A DNA stretch of 62,489 nucleotides. Source: Rhizobium sp. GTDB lineage: Bacteria; Pseudomonadota; Gammaproteobacteria; Burkholderiales; Thiobacillaceae. Positions 18,025-27,041 of this stretch are shown here, piece after piece. The position numbers and the translations under genes were made by a program. The notes under the pieces are model-generated. The model was not told where the DNA came from and made no database searches. It saw nothing but the letters and a program-made list of their open reading frames with translations. The number at the start of each line of letters is the position of its first letter. The first letter of the stretch is position 1. The stretch covers positions 1 to 62,489 of the forward strand of contig JAIBEL010000028.1 of the NCBI GenBank assembly GCA_019459285.1, written 5' to 3'.

Positions 18025-18576
18025 TCAGTCCGCCGTGTCAGGCAAAGGCAGCCCGCTTTTAAGCAGATCCAGCTTGCCATAGAGCACACGGGTCATGCCT
18101 GCCACGCTCTGCCGGCCTGTATCCACCACGATGTCGGCCACTTCGCGGTACAGCGGGTCACGTTGCTTGAATAGTTCCCGCAGCCTGGCGAGCGGATTTT
18201 CGGTTTGCAGCAAAGGGCGGTTGCGGTCATGCCGCGTACGCTCATACAAATGCTCGGGTATGCCGCGCAAATAAATTACCACTCCGTTTTTCTTCAGATT
18301 GTCGCGATTGGCTGACGAGAGGACCGCACCGCCCCCCGTGGCCAGAACAATACCGGACAGGCCCGTCAGTTCGGCGATCGCCGCTTCTTCGCGTTTGCGG
18401 AAACCCGCCTCGCCTTCGATCTCGAATATGACCGGAATCTTGACGCCGGTTCGCGCCTCGATTTCGTGGTCCGAGTCGTAAAAGACGCATCCATAATGCT
18501 TGGCCAGCAGCCGCCCCACGGTTGTCTTGCCGGCCCCCATCAACCCGACGAGGTATAGATTGTCGCGCTTGCTCAT
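18025..18576 (-). CDS. aroK: Shikimate kinase
   Basis: This 183-residue enzyme phosphorylates shikimate with ATP, the fifth step of the aromatic amino acid pathway. Visible motifs are the Walker [15 protein letters not shown] (9-22), the shikimate-binding DSDHEIE at about 34, [10 protein letters not shown], and LATGGGAVL at about 79-87. Length is normal. In most betaproteobacteria pilMNOPQ-aroK is followed by aroB; here a beta-helix gene follows with no gap, so aroB has moved. Confidence 0.95.
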   Translation of the reverse strand: MSKRDNLYLVGLMGAGKTTVGRLLAKHYGCVFYDSDHEIEARTGVKIPVIFEIEGEAGFRKREEAAIAELTGLSGIVLATGGGAVLSSANRDNLKKNGVVIYLRGIPEHLYERTRHDRNRPLLQTENPLARLRELFKQRDPLYREVADIVVDTGRQSVAGMTRVLYGKLDLLKSGLPLPDTAD

Positions 18577-18640
18577 GGCGCCATTCTAATTGAGAGCGGC
18601 TGAATGGATAGCGCCGAACGAACGCAAAAAATCAAAGCGA

Positions 18641-18670
18641 AAAAAAAAGCGCGGGACTCGCCCGCGCTTT
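18641..18670 (-). terminator. Terminator between pilQ and aroK
   Basis: Read on the minus strand, AAAGCGCGGG pairs with CCCGCGCTTT across a 5-nt loop and is followed by a run of Ts. It should end most pilMNOPQ transcripts before aroK. Confidence 0.85.
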
Positions 18671-18685
18671 GGATGTCAGCCGTGA

Positions 18686-20860
18686 TCAGCGTATCGACAG
18701 GCGATCGTCGAGGATGCGCGGAGTCAGGAAAATGATCAGCTCGGTCTTGGTATTTTCTTTGTGGGTGGTCTTGAACAGATTGCCGAACACGGGAATATCG
18801 CCAAGCAGTGGAACCTTATCCGCGGATGATCTTTCATCGCCGTCATAAATGCCGCCCAGCACCAAGGTTTCGCCGTTATTCACTCTTACCTGGGTTTTGA
18901 TACGCTTGGTTGCAATGGATGGCACCGTGAAACCACCAGTCGTCACAGTATTTCCCGCATCTTGTGCGTCTTTTTGCACTTCAACGTTCAGGATCAGAGA
19001 ATCATTATTCAAGATTTGTGGATCAACTAACAAGCACAGAAACACATCCTTGAAGGTCACAGTAGCAGGAGAATTGGCAGAACCTGGTGTGACGTAAGGA
19101 ATCTGGCTGCCGTTGAGAATCACCGCCGGTTTCTGGTTAGTAGTCAGCACGCGCGGGTTCGAAATCACCTTGCCCCGGTTTTCCGCCTCTAGTGCACGCA
19201 ACTCCAAACCCAACAAGTTTCCATTAGCGGGATCCACAAGACTCATGAGCAGATTCGGCAGAACACTACTACCAGTAGGCAAGGCTTGCCCTGCACCGCT
19301 GAACGAACGGGTACCGCTAGCATTCGCAGCCGTGAAGTTCAGCCGAGCACCCAGATCACGGTTCCAGCCACTATCAGCCACCACGACCCGTGCCTCGATC
19401 ATGACTTGGCGTGCCGGCACATCCAGGCGTGCAAGCAGTTCGCGGACCTCCTGAATCTTGCGCGCCGTATCGGTGATGATGAGCGTATTGGTCTTCAGTT
19501 CGTAGGTCGCGCGGCCGCGCTTAGTGAGGATCTTCTGGTCGCTCTCTCCGGCGCCTTGCTGCGAATTCTGCAGTGCCGTACTGGTCAGTCCTTGCGCCTG
19601 AGCTGAGCAGTTCACCGAGCCACTACCCACGGAGCCCGGGGAGGTTCCTGACGCACCGTACAGCATGGATCTCGCCTCATCCGCCCGCATGTAATTAAGC
19701 TGGATGTACTCGGTGGTCAAGGGCTCCAGATCGGCCACCTGATTCTTCGCCTCGAACTCCAGCTTTTCCTTGGTCATCAACTCGTCTTTGGGCGCGATCC
19801 AGATCACGTTGCCGTTCTGGCGCTTGTCCAGTCCCTTGGTCTGCAGGATGAGGTCGAGCGCCTGATCCCATGGCACATCCTTCAATCGCAGGGTGAGGTT
19901 GCCGGTCACGGTGTCGCTGGCGACGATGTTGAGGCCGGTGAAATCGGCGATGACCTGCAGCACCGAGCGCACTTCGACGTTCTGGAAGTTGAGCGAGAGC
20001 TTCTCGCCGGTGTACTTCACCTTGCCGTCGGCCGTTTTCTTCTGGGCGTCGTCGCTCTGCTTGACTTCGACGATGAAGCTGTTGTCGGTCTGGTAGGCGG
20101 AATATTCCCAGCCGCCCTTGGGCTGGATCACCATGCGCGTGTTGTCGCCCAGGGTATAGGTTTCGACGGTCTGCACCGGGGTGCCGAAATCGGCCACGTC
20201 GAGGCGACGCTGCAGAGCCTTGGGCAGTTCGGTGCCGATGAAATCGACGACCACACCATTCGATTGTTGACGGATGTTGATCCCGGCTTGGGCGTCGGAC
20301 AGGGTCGTCACGATACGCGCCTCACCTGCTGCGCCACGCCGGAAATCGACGTCGCGAATCGTGTGGCGTGCGCCATCGGCTGCCGCTTCGGCAAAACGCG
20401 GGCTGACATTCATGGGCGCAGCGCTGGTCCCGACATCGCCCAGGGCGATCAGCAGGGATTTGCCGTCCACGCTGGCTTCATACTCAACCGATTTGTTCAG
20501 GTTGAGTACCAGACGGGTTCGGGTCCCGGCTTGCACTATATTCACGCTCGATAACGGGCCGAGATTGGCTTCGACGGTGTTGCGACCAAGTGCATTCCCC
20601 GTGTCGGGCAGGTCCAGCGCGATGCGCGGCGGATTCCCGACCGTAAAGCCGGCCGGCGTGGCAGCCAGCGCCTTCTTGAGATTGACGCGTACCACGACCT
20701 TGCCGCCGGGCAAGGTCGTGGTTTCAACGCTTTGCACAGCATTGCCCGTGGGCGGCGCGTCGGCAGCGCGCACCGCGAACGGCAGCACCAAACCGGTGAA
20801 TAGGATGAGCCCGAATAAATGGCGGGTCATTTTCTGGGCAATTTTCGGCAATGCATTCAT
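18686..20860 (-). CDS. pilQ: Type IV pilus secretin PilQ
   Basis: This 724-residue protein forms the outer-membrane ring through which the pilus passes. It has a signal peptide, two AMIN-like beta domains (about 40-145 and 150-265; IALDLPDTGNALG, MVIQPKGGWEYSAYQ), secretin N domains with LNFQNVEVRSVLQVIADFTG (about 290-310), and a C-terminal secretin domain (ALEAENRGKVISNPRVLT, VNNGETLVLGGIY, ending PLLGDIPVFGNLFK and ELIIFLTPRIL). A serine/glycine-rich insert (ASGTSPGSVGSGS) lies between the N and secretin domains. The ribosome-binding site is AGAGG. It is the last gene of pilMNOPQ, 30 bp after pilP. Confidence 0.95.
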   Translation of the reverse strand: MNALPKIAQKMTRHLFGLILFTGLVLPFAVRAADAPPTGNAVQSVETTTLPGGKVVVRVNLKKALAATPAGFTVGNPPRIALDLPDTGNALGRNTVEANLGPLSSVNIVQAGTRTRLVLNLNKSVEYEASVDGKSLLIALGDVGTSAAPMNVSPRFAEAAADGARHTIRDVDFRRGAAGEARIVTTLSDAQAGINIRQQSNGVVVDFIGTELPKALQRRLDVADFGTPVQTVETYTLGDNTRMVIQPKGGWEYSAYQTDNSFIVEVKQSDDAQKKTADGKVKYTGEKLSLNFQNVEVRSVLQVIADFTGLNIVASDTVTGNLTLRLKDVPWDQALDLILQTKGLDKRQNGNVIWIAPKDELMTKEKLEFEAKNQVADLEPLTTEYIQLNYMRADEARSMLYGASGTSPGSVGSGSVNCSAQAQGLTSTALQNSQQGAGESDQKILTKRGRATYELKTNTLIITDTARKIQEVRELLARLDVPARQVMIEARVVVADSGWNRDLGARLNFTAANASGTRSFSGAGQALPTGSSVLPNLLMSLVDPANGNLLGLELRALEAENRGKVISNPRVLTTNQKPAVILNGSQIPYVTPGSANSPATVTFKDVFLCLLVDPQILNNDSLILNVEVQKDAQDAGNTVTTGGFTVPSIATKRIKTQVRVNNGETLVLGGIYDGDERSSADKVPLLGDIPVFGNLFKTTHKENTKTELIIFLTPRILDDRLSIR

Positions 20861-20890
20861 GTCAGCCTCTTTGAAATTCAGTACTACAAA

Positions 20891-21388
20891 TCATTCCTGC
20901 AAATTCAGGGTGCTGGTACGCTCCGACCAATCCCCGGCGCTATCCTGGACAATTTCACGCAGCGTCACTTCGCTATCGCTGATCTGCGTAACGAGGCCGA
21001 AATTCTGGCCCATGTAATTACCCTTCTTGATGTGGTAAATCGCATTGTCCGGTGTCTTGATGACCGCCTGGTTCACCCCGTTCTGTGACAACACGCCCAC
21101 CATTTTCAGCGTCTCAAGCGAGAACGCTTCCAGAGGCTCTTTCGGGCGGGTGAGATCGGGCTGCATCCCGCCGCCACCGCCGGTCGAGAGCTTTCTGGGC
21201 TTGAAAGGGTCGGGCAGATCGAAGGCTGCATAACTGAATGGCTCGTAAGCCTTCACCTCCGGCAGTGGATCGATTTTGCCCTGCATGTCCTTGCCGGTTT
21301 CGGCGACGAATCGGTGCAGATCATCCATGTCACCGCCGCCGCAGCCGCTCAATCCAGTGACGATCAATACGATGGCCAGGCGCTTCAT
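20891..21388 (-). CDS. pilP: Pilus assembly lipoprotein PilP
   Basis: This 165-residue inner-membrane lipoprotein links the PilN/PilO complex to the secretin PilQ. The lipobox is LSGC near residue 16. A flexible segment with PEVKAYEPFSY and DPFKPRKL precedes a small beta domain (LKMVGVLSQNG, YHIKKGNYMGQN) typical of PilP. The ATG overlaps the pilO stop by 4 bp. Confidence 0.93.
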   Translation of the reverse strand: MKRLAIVLIVTGLSGCGGGDMDDLHRFVAETGKDMQGKIDPLPEVKAYEPFSYAAFDLPDPFKPRKLSTGGGGGMQPDLTRPKEPLEAFSLETLKMVGVLSQNGVNQAVIKTPDNAIYHIKKGNYMGQNFGLVTQISDSEVTLREIVQDSAGDWSERTSTLNLQE

Positions 21389-22005
21389 TTCTTTTGCTCC
21401 TTGGCTTTTTGTTTCCGGGCGATGACCTCATCATCGTCCAGGTAACGGTAGGTTTTGACGATGGCGTCCATATTCAACACGCCATCCTTCGCCGGCTCCA
21501 TGGAAATATCCTGCAGAGTCACGATGCGCGGCAACTTGGAGACGTCGCTGACGAAGGCGGCGATGTCATGATAGCCGCCGGTCACTTTGACCTGGATGGG
21601 CGTTTCGGCATAGAACTCGGATACGGTCTCGGCTTGGGGCTTAAATAAATCGAACTGCAAGCCGCGCCCCAGGCCAGCCTGGTTGACGTCCGTGATCAGC
21701 GCATCCATTTCCTGCTTGTTCGGCAATTGTTTCAACAACGCACCGAATGCCTGCTCAATGTCGGCCAGCTGCTTTTTGTACGCCTCCAGATTGATGGCCT
21801 GATTCTTCTTGGTGGTGAACACACTGCGCAACTCGGTTTCCTTCTGTTTGGCGGTGTCGAGCGTTTCCATTCCGCCGCGCCAGTCGAACCACCAGCCTGC
21901 CAGCACAATCGCCACGCACAGGAATGCCAGCGCAACGAGCTTGGTCGGCAGCGGCCAGTCGGCCAGCGTCTTCAGATCGAGTTTATTGAGTTCGTCCAGG
22001 GTCAT
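21385..22005 (-). CDS. pilO: Pilus assembly protein PilO
   Basis: This 206-residue inner-membrane protein has one transmembrane helix (about 26-43, LVALAFLCVAIVLAGWWF). A coiled coil follows (about 50-95), then a ferredoxin-like periplasmic domain with the conserved ETVSEFYAETPIQVKVTGGYHD segment pattern and FVSDVSKLPRIVTL. It pairs with PilN to form the alignment complex. Both ends overlap its neighbours by 4 bp (ATGA). Confidence 0.94.
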   Translation of the reverse strand: MTLDELNKLDLKTLADWPLPTKLVALAFLCVAIVLAGWWFDWRGGMETLDTAKQKETELRSVFTTKKNQAINLEAYKKQLADIEQAFGALLKQLPNKQEMDALITDVNQAGLGRGLQFDLFKPQAETVSEFYAETPIQVKVTGGYHDIAAFVSDVSKLPRIVTLQDISMEPAKDGVLNMDAIVKTYRYLDDDEVIARKQKAKEQKK

Positions 22006-22580
22006 GCCTTGCCCCCCTTGTCATTCGCGCTGTCCGGTTGCTGATGCGTCTGCTTGACGGTCAGTACGAACTCGTTGGCGCGTAGATTGTTCACGGTGGC
22101 GGCCTTGATCTCGACCAGCGTGGCCGATTCGAACCAGGGCGAACCGTCGAGATTCCGCATCAAAGTGGAAACGCGCGCACTCGACTGGGTATAGCCGCTG
22201 ATCGTGACGATGTCGCCCGCCTGTTTGAAGGACTTGAGATAGAGCCCGTCCGGAAGCAGGCGGATCATCTGGTCGAACAAATGAACGACTTCAGTACGGT
22301 TGGACTGCAAGGTCTCGACGACCTGTTTACGTGCCAGCAGGGCCTGCGTCTGTTCGCGGATTTTCTTGATTTCGCCGATCTGGCCGTCCAGCTTGGCGAT
22401 TTCCTGTTCCAGATAGGCATTGCGCGCTTCCTGGTTGGACTGCCGTGCGGCGATCACGCTATGTCCCAGAACGACAACCAGAACACCCGTCGCAACGGCA
22501 ATGCCAAGCAGGATATTGAACTGGCGTCGCCGGGCGGCGCGCGCAAGTTCGCGGTGGGGAAGGAGGTTAATGCGGATCAT
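22002..22580 (-). CDS. pilN: Pilus assembly protein PilN
   Basis: This 192-residue inner-membrane protein begins MIRINLLPHRE, the conserved N-terminal segment that docks into cytoplasmic PilM. One helix follows (about 21-42), then a coiled coil and a periplasmic domain (LLPDGLYLKSFKQAGDIVTISGY pattern). The start at 22580 is chosen because it gives the canonical INLLP end and overlaps the pilM stop (ATGA). Confidence 0.95.
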   Translation of the reverse strand: MIRINLLPHRELARAARRRQFNILLGIAVATGVLVVVLGHSVIAARQSNQEARNAYLEQEIAKLDGQIGEIKKIREQTQALLARKQVVETLQSNRTEVVHLFDQMIRLLPDGLYLKSFKQAGDIVTISGYTQSSARVSTLMRNLDGSPWFESATLVEIKAATVNNLRANEFVLTVKQTHQQPDSANDKGGKA

Positions 22581-23665
22581 TGTGGGTCGAACCTCCGCAT
22601 GGCGAGGCCGCAAGCGACGAAGAGAGAAGGCGCATCGGCAGTCAATGCCTGCGGCCGGATTTTGGAGCCGACCGCCATGTTGGCAAACGGATTGACGACC
22701 ATCGTCGGCGTACCGGTACGCTGGGCGACGACTTCATCGATGCCGGGGATCATGGCGCCGCCGCCAGCGAGCAGGATCTGGTCGACCTTGCGATACTGGG
22801 TCGATGTGGTGAACAGTTGCAGGGCACGGCCGATTTCCATCGCCAGAGTTTCGCTGTAGGGCTGCAGCACTTCCATGTCGTAGCTTTCGGGCAGCGTCCC
22901 CTTGCGCTTGGCGTTTTCGGCCTCTTCGCTGGTCATGCCATAGCGACGCGAGATTTCGTTGTTGAGCTGGTTGCCGCCAAAACCGTGTTCGCGCAGATAG
23001 ACCGACTCGTTGTCGTTGAGGATGTTGATGTGCATGTTCTGCGCACCCACGTCGATGATCGCCACGGTCTGCCCGGCCCCGCTATTGGGCAGCAGATGGG
23101 CAATCTGTTCGTAGGCGGTCTGCGTGGCATACGATTCGACGTCCATGATCAGCGCCTTCAGACCGGCCGCCTCGACGGCCGCCACGCGATCCTCGACTTT
23201 TTCCTTGCGCGCCGCGGCAAGCAGAATCTGCATGTCGTCCGGGCTGCTGGGCGACGGGCCGAGCACCTGGAAATCCAGATTCACCTCATCGAGCGAGAAG
23301 GGAATGACCTGATTGGCCTCGGCTTCCACCTGATTCTCCAGGTCGATCCCCTTGAGGCTGGCCGGGGCCAGGATCTTCTTGGTGATGACGGCCGACGACG
23401 GCAACGCCAGGGCTACATTCTTGATCCGTGTTCCCAGATCCTTCCAGGCGGTTCGCAAAGCATCGGCCACCTGATCGAGATTGGCGATATTGCCGTCTGT
23501 CACGGCATCCTTGGGCAAGGGCTCGATGACATAGCGTTCCACCCGCAGCATGCCTTTTCCTGCGTCGGACAACTCCACCAGCTTGACCGCAGTCGTACTG
23601 ATGTCGAGCCCCAGGATGGGCAGACCCTTGGCAGACAGCCAGTCCAGATTGATATTCAGGTGCAA
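22577..23665 (-). CDS. pilM: Pilus assembly ATPase-like protein PilM
   Basis: This 362-residue cytoplasmic protein is of the actin-like fold that binds the PilN tail. Motifs are LGLDISTTAVKLVEL at the start (phosphate 1), VAIIDVGAQNMHINI (about 203-218) and ILLAGGGAMIPGIDE (about 302-316). The start codon is TTG, supported by an AAAGGA ribosome-binding site seven bases upstream. It is the first gene of pilMNOPQ and is divergent from mrcA. Confidence 0.95.
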   Translation of the reverse strand: MHLNINLDWLSAKGLPILGLDISTTAVKLVELSDAGKGMLRVERYVIEPLPKDAVTDGNIANLDQVADALRTAWKDLGTRIKNVALALPSSAVITKKILAPASLKGIDLENQVEAEANQVIPFSLDEVNLDFQVLGPSPSSPDDMQILLAAARKEKVEDRVAAVEAAGLKALIMDVESYATQTAYEQIAHLLPNSGAGQTVAIIDVGAQNMHINILNDNESVYLREHGFGGNQLNNEISRRYGMTSEEAENAKRKGTLPESYDMEVLQPYSETLAMEIGRALQLFTTSTQYRKVDQILLAGGGAMIPGIDEVVAQRTGTPTMVVNPFANMAVGSKIRPQALTADAPSLFVACGLAMRRFDPQ

Positions 23666-24017
23666 GAGTTTTCCTTTACACTTCTGTGGGTTGGCGCTTT
23701 TTCTTATTATTGTTTTTAGATGCTAGCAACAACACACGGTTTTTAACAGTTTTTTTCTTGCGACAGCATTAGAGTTGAACATGTGTGTCCAATTTCCAAC
23801 ACCACTAACGCCTATAATCGTCGGAAACTTTAGGCATCACTTGGCAGATTCGAGCAACACCGCCAGAGCATGGGGACACCCAAGTACACTGCGCGGCACG
23901 TGACGAGTCCATGCGCATAAGAAACAGCGGGTTACCGAGACGGACCCGCCGCCCCTCCCGGGGCTCGATATTTGGTGCGGATTTCCAAATGTATGGCGTC
24001 TCCAAAGAAGGAACCGG
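23666..24017. other. 352-bp divergent promoter region (pilM / mrcA)
   Basis: No gene is seen. The side near pilM is AT-rich. A TATAAT hexamer faces mrcA at 23813-23818 but has no matching -35 at normal spacing. A GCGGGT/ACCCGC stem (about 23927-23949) lies before mrcA. Both genes must be started from here. Confidence 0.45.
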
Positions 24018-26396
24018 ATGTTTTCGAAATGGTGGCATTACGCACTGGCATTGATTGTCAGCCTCGGCGTCGTCGGCACGGCACTGGCCGGATTGGCTGC
24101 AGCCCTGATTTACCCCAACCTGCCGCCGCTCGAAGCGCTGACAGACTACAAACCCAAGCTGCCGTTGCGCGTCTACACGGCTGACGGCGCCCTGATCGGC
24201 GAATTCGGCGAAGAACGCCGGGCCTTCATCGCCATCGATAAAGTCCCGACCTATATGAAGCAGGCGATCATCGCCGCTGAAGACGAGCGCTTCTATGAGC
24301 ATGGCGGGGTCGATACGCTGGGCGTGCTGCGTGCTGCGATGTCGAACCTGGTGTCCGGCGGTGCCAAGGAAGGCGCCTCGACCATCACCATGCAGGTGGC
24401 CCGCAACTTCTTCCTTTCGAACGAGAAGACGCTCACCCGCAAGCTGTCCGAAGCCATGCTGGCGATGAAAATCGAGCACAGCCTGTCGAAGGACAAGATT
24501 CTCGAGTTGTACCTCAACCAGATTTATCTCGGCCAGCGCGCCTACGGCTTCGAAGCTGCCGCGCGCACCTACTTCGGCAAGCCGATGCGCGAATTGTCGC
24601 TGGCGGAATTCGCCATGCTTGCAGGCTTGCCGAAAGCGCCGTCGCGTTACAATCCCGTGGTCAACTTCCCGCGCGCCAAGGCACGTCAGGAATATGTGCT
24701 GGGACGGATGCGTGCACTCAAATTCATTGACCAGCCGACCTGGCAAGCCGCCGTCAAACAGAAACTGGTCATCCGCCAGGCGCGCCAGCAAACGGATGTT
24801 TCGGCCGACTACGTCGCCGAAATGGTACGCCAGGCCCTGTTCGAGAAATACGGCGAATCCATCTACAGTTCAGGCTACAAGGCCGTCACCACGCTGCGCC
24901 GCGCCCAACAGGCCGCGGCCGACCTCGCGGTCTGGCAAGGCATTGCCGACTATGATCAGCGCCACGGCTATCGCGGCCCGGAGAAGGAAATCAGCTTGCC
25001 CGCCGACAAGGCCGAACGCGAAGCCGCCATCGCCAGCGCACTGGAAGATCTCGCGCCGGTCAGTGACATGCAACCCGCCGTGGTCGTCAGCGTCACCCCC
25101 AAACTGATACGCGCCCGACTGGAAAACGACACAGTGGTCGATATTTCAGGTGCCTCACTCAAATGGGTGGCCAACTGGGTGGCGGGAAAGAAAGGCCGGC
25201 AGCTCGCCCCCGGGGCGATCGTACGCGTGCAGGCGACGGGCAAACCGCAGCAATGGCGGCTCGCGCAGCTTCCCGAAGTGGAAGCCGCACTGGTGGCCCT
25301 GAACCCGAAGGACGGCGCCATCACTGCCTTGGTCGGCGGTTTCGATTTTCACCGCAACAAATTCAATCGCGTGACGCAGGCCTGGCGACAGCCGGGATCG
25401 AGCTTCAAGCCGTTCATCTACTCGGCCGCGCTGGAAAAAGGCTATACCCCGGCCACCATGATCGACAACATGCCGTTGACGCTCAGTGCCGAAGAAGCCG
25501 GCGGCACCGCCTGGGAGCCGCAGAATTACGACGGCGACACCAGCGGCCCGGTGCGCATGCGCACGGCGCTGACCAAATCGCTCAACCTGGTGTCGATACG
25601 TATCCTGCAAGGCATCGGTCCGAACTACGCGCGCGACTACATCCGCCGCTTCGGTTTCGATCCCGCTCGCCACCCACCTTACCTCACCATGGCGCTCGGT
25701 GCTGGCAGCGTCACCCCGCTTCAGCTGGCCGCAGCCTATGGCGTCTTCGCCAACGGCGGTTTCAGCGTCAAACCCTATCTGATCGACAAGGTCTACGACA
25801 AGGATGGCCGTCTGCTGATGGAAGCCAAGCCGCAAACGGTGGGCTCGAATGCCCCTCGCGTGATCGATCCGCGCAATGCCTGGCTGATGACGAACATGAT
25901 GCAGGATGTGGTGCGCTACGGAACCGGTGCACGTGCAGGCCAGCTTGGACGTAGCGACATCGCCGGCAAGACCGGCACGACCAATGATGCACGCGACACC
26001 TGGTTTGCCGGTTACACACCTGACTTGGTGGCTATCGCTTGGATGGGGTACGACCAGCCACGCTCCCTCGGCCGGCACGAAACCGGTGCGCAATCCGCAC
26101 TTCCGATCTGGATGGGTTTCATGGGCCCGACGCTGAAAAACATGCCGCAGCAAGGCTGGACCATGCCCAGCGGCATCATCAGCGTGAATATCGATCCGAA
26201 CACCGGCACGCGTCTGCCCGATACCCTGATAGGTGAATTTCTGGGGAATATCCTGGGCACGACCTCAGGCGGCATGACTGAACATTTCTACCAGGAGTTC
26301 CCGCCGCCCGACGCGCCGCCTGCCGGATGGAGCTCGGGCACCGAGACGCCATCGGATCCCGCGACACCCCTGCACGGAACCGGAACGCCGCCATGA
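24018..26396 (+). CDS. mrcA: Penicillin-binding protein 1A
   Basis: This 792-residue bifunctional peptidoglycan synthase has a membrane anchor (8-30) and a glycosyltransferase domain (about 55-230). The latter shows IIAAEDERFYEHGGVD, with its catalytic Glu, and GASTITMQVARNFFL. An OB-like insert follows, then the transpeptidase domain with SSFK (PGSSFKPF, nucleophile Ser), SLN (TKSLNLVS) and KTG (AGKTGTTNDARD). It ends in a proline/threonine-rich tail. Divergence from pilM is the usual betaproteobacterial arrangement. The stop overlaps the next ATG. Confidence 0.95.
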   Translation: MFSKWWHYALALIVSLGVVGTALAGLAAALIYPNLPPLEALTDYKPKLPLRVYTADGALIGEFGEERRAFIAIDKVPTYMKQAIIAAEDERFYEHGGVDTLGVLRAAMSNLVSGGAKEGASTITMQVARNFFLSNEKTLTRKLSEAMLAMKIEHSLSKDKILELYLNQIYLGQRAYGFEAAARTYFGKPMRELSLAEFAMLAGLPKAPSRYNPVVNFPRAKARQEYVLGRMRALKFIDQPTWQAAVKQKLVIRQARQQTDVSADYVAEMVRQALFEKYGESIYSSGYKAVTTLRRAQQAAADLAVWQGIADYDQRHGYRGPEKEISLPADKAEREAAIASALEDLAPVSDMQPAVVVSVTPKLIRARLENDTVVDISGASLKWVANWVAGKKGRQLAPGAIVRVQATGKPQQWRLAQLPEVEAALVALNPKDGAITALVGGFDFHRNKFNRVTQAWRQPGSSFKPFIYSAALEKGYTPATMIDNMPLTLSAEEAGGTAWEPQNYDGDTSGPVRMRTALTKSLNLVSIRILQGIGPNYARDYIRRFGFDPARHPPYLTMALGAGSVTPLQLAAAYGVFANGGFSVKPYLIDKVYDKDGRLLMEAKPQTVGSNAPRVIDPRNAWLMTNMMQDVVRYGTGARAGQLGRSDIAGKTGTTNDARDTWFAGYTPDLVAIAWMGYDQPRSLGRHETGAQSALPIWMGFMGPTLKNMPQQGWTMPSGIISVNIDPNTGTRLPDTLIGEFLGNILGTTSGGMTEHFYQEFPPPDAPPAGWSSGTETPSDPATPLHGTGTPP

Positions 26397-26968
26397 AACA
26401 TCAGGATATGCGCCGCCGCATCGCCCATGCCGCGGCACGCATACTGGCCGAGGACGGTAGCCTCGATTACGGCAGCGCCAAACGCAAGGCAGCGCGTCAA
26501 CTCGGCGCGCCCGACAGCGGCAATCTGCCGGACAACCAGCAGGTCGAAGAGGCGCTACGCAGCTACCAGGCCATTTACCAGACCGAAGAAACCCGAGCGC
26601 AACTGACACTGCTGCGACAAACCGCGATCGAATACATGGAGCAACTCGTGGATTTCGACCCGCATCTCACCGGGTCGGTACTCAATGGGACAGCCGGCCC
26701 CCATGCCGACATCAACCTGCAACTGTTCACCGACCACCAGAAAGACGTCGAATTTCTGCTGATGCGCCTGTCTGCGACCTATCAGGCCGGCGAATACCGG
26801 ACCTCGGACACCTCGGGACGAATCTATCCGCGCTTCATGATCGACGACCCGCGCGCCCGGATCGACTTGGTCGTCTACCCCGCCGCCGAACTGCGCAACA
26901 TGAAACGCCTGCAAGCCGATGGCAGCCCGCGTCGCCTGCGCTTGCCACAGGTCAGGACGCTCATTTGA
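26393..26968 (+). CDS. Conserved protein, nucleotidyltransferase-like
   Basis: This 191-residue soluble protein is translationally coupled to mrcA (ATGA). The N-terminal 60 residues are helical (RRRIAHAAARILAEDG). The middle contains LTGSVLNGTAGPHADINLQLF, whose GS...ADI spacing resembles the GS-x-DxD motif of nucleotidyltransferases, with Asn where the second Asp is expected. A later IDLVVYP could be the third acidic strand. Activity is uncertain because one metal ligand appears lost. I do not recognise a named family. Confidence 0.6.
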   Translation: MKHQDMRRRIAHAAARILAEDGSLDYGSAKRKAARQLGAPDSGNLPDNQQVEEALRSYQAIYQTEETRAQLTLLRQTAIEYMEQLVDFDPHLTGSVLNGTAGPHADINLQLFTDHQKDVEFLLMRLSATYQAGEYRTSDTSGRIYPRFMIDDPRARIDLVVYPAAELRNMKRLQADGSPRRLRLPQVRTLI

Positions 26969-26990
26969 TCATTCTCATTGCCGCATGCCC

Positions 26991-27006
26991 TGGCATGGAA
27001 GATGCT
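26991..27006 (+). promoter_or_regulatory. Sigma-54-type promoter before the sugar transferase / prsK / prsR genes
   Basis: TGGCAT-GGAAG-ATGCT keeps the ten-base GG to GC spacing and lies 36 bp before the GTG at 27042. It resembles the sites before the two PEP-CTERM genes, so PrsR may activate its own locus. Confidence 0.6.
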
Positions 27007-27041
27007 CACTCACCCTCCATGGTTCTTATGAGTGAACGGCT

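Noticed and set aside
23813-23818. TATAAT as a housekeeping promoter for mrcA
   Set aside because: No -35-like hexamer at 16-18 bp; noted only as a possible element.
23805-24791. Minus-strand frame of 328 codons over the pilM/mrcA spacer
   Set aside because: Mostly antisense to the mrcA glycosyltransferase domain, no motifs.
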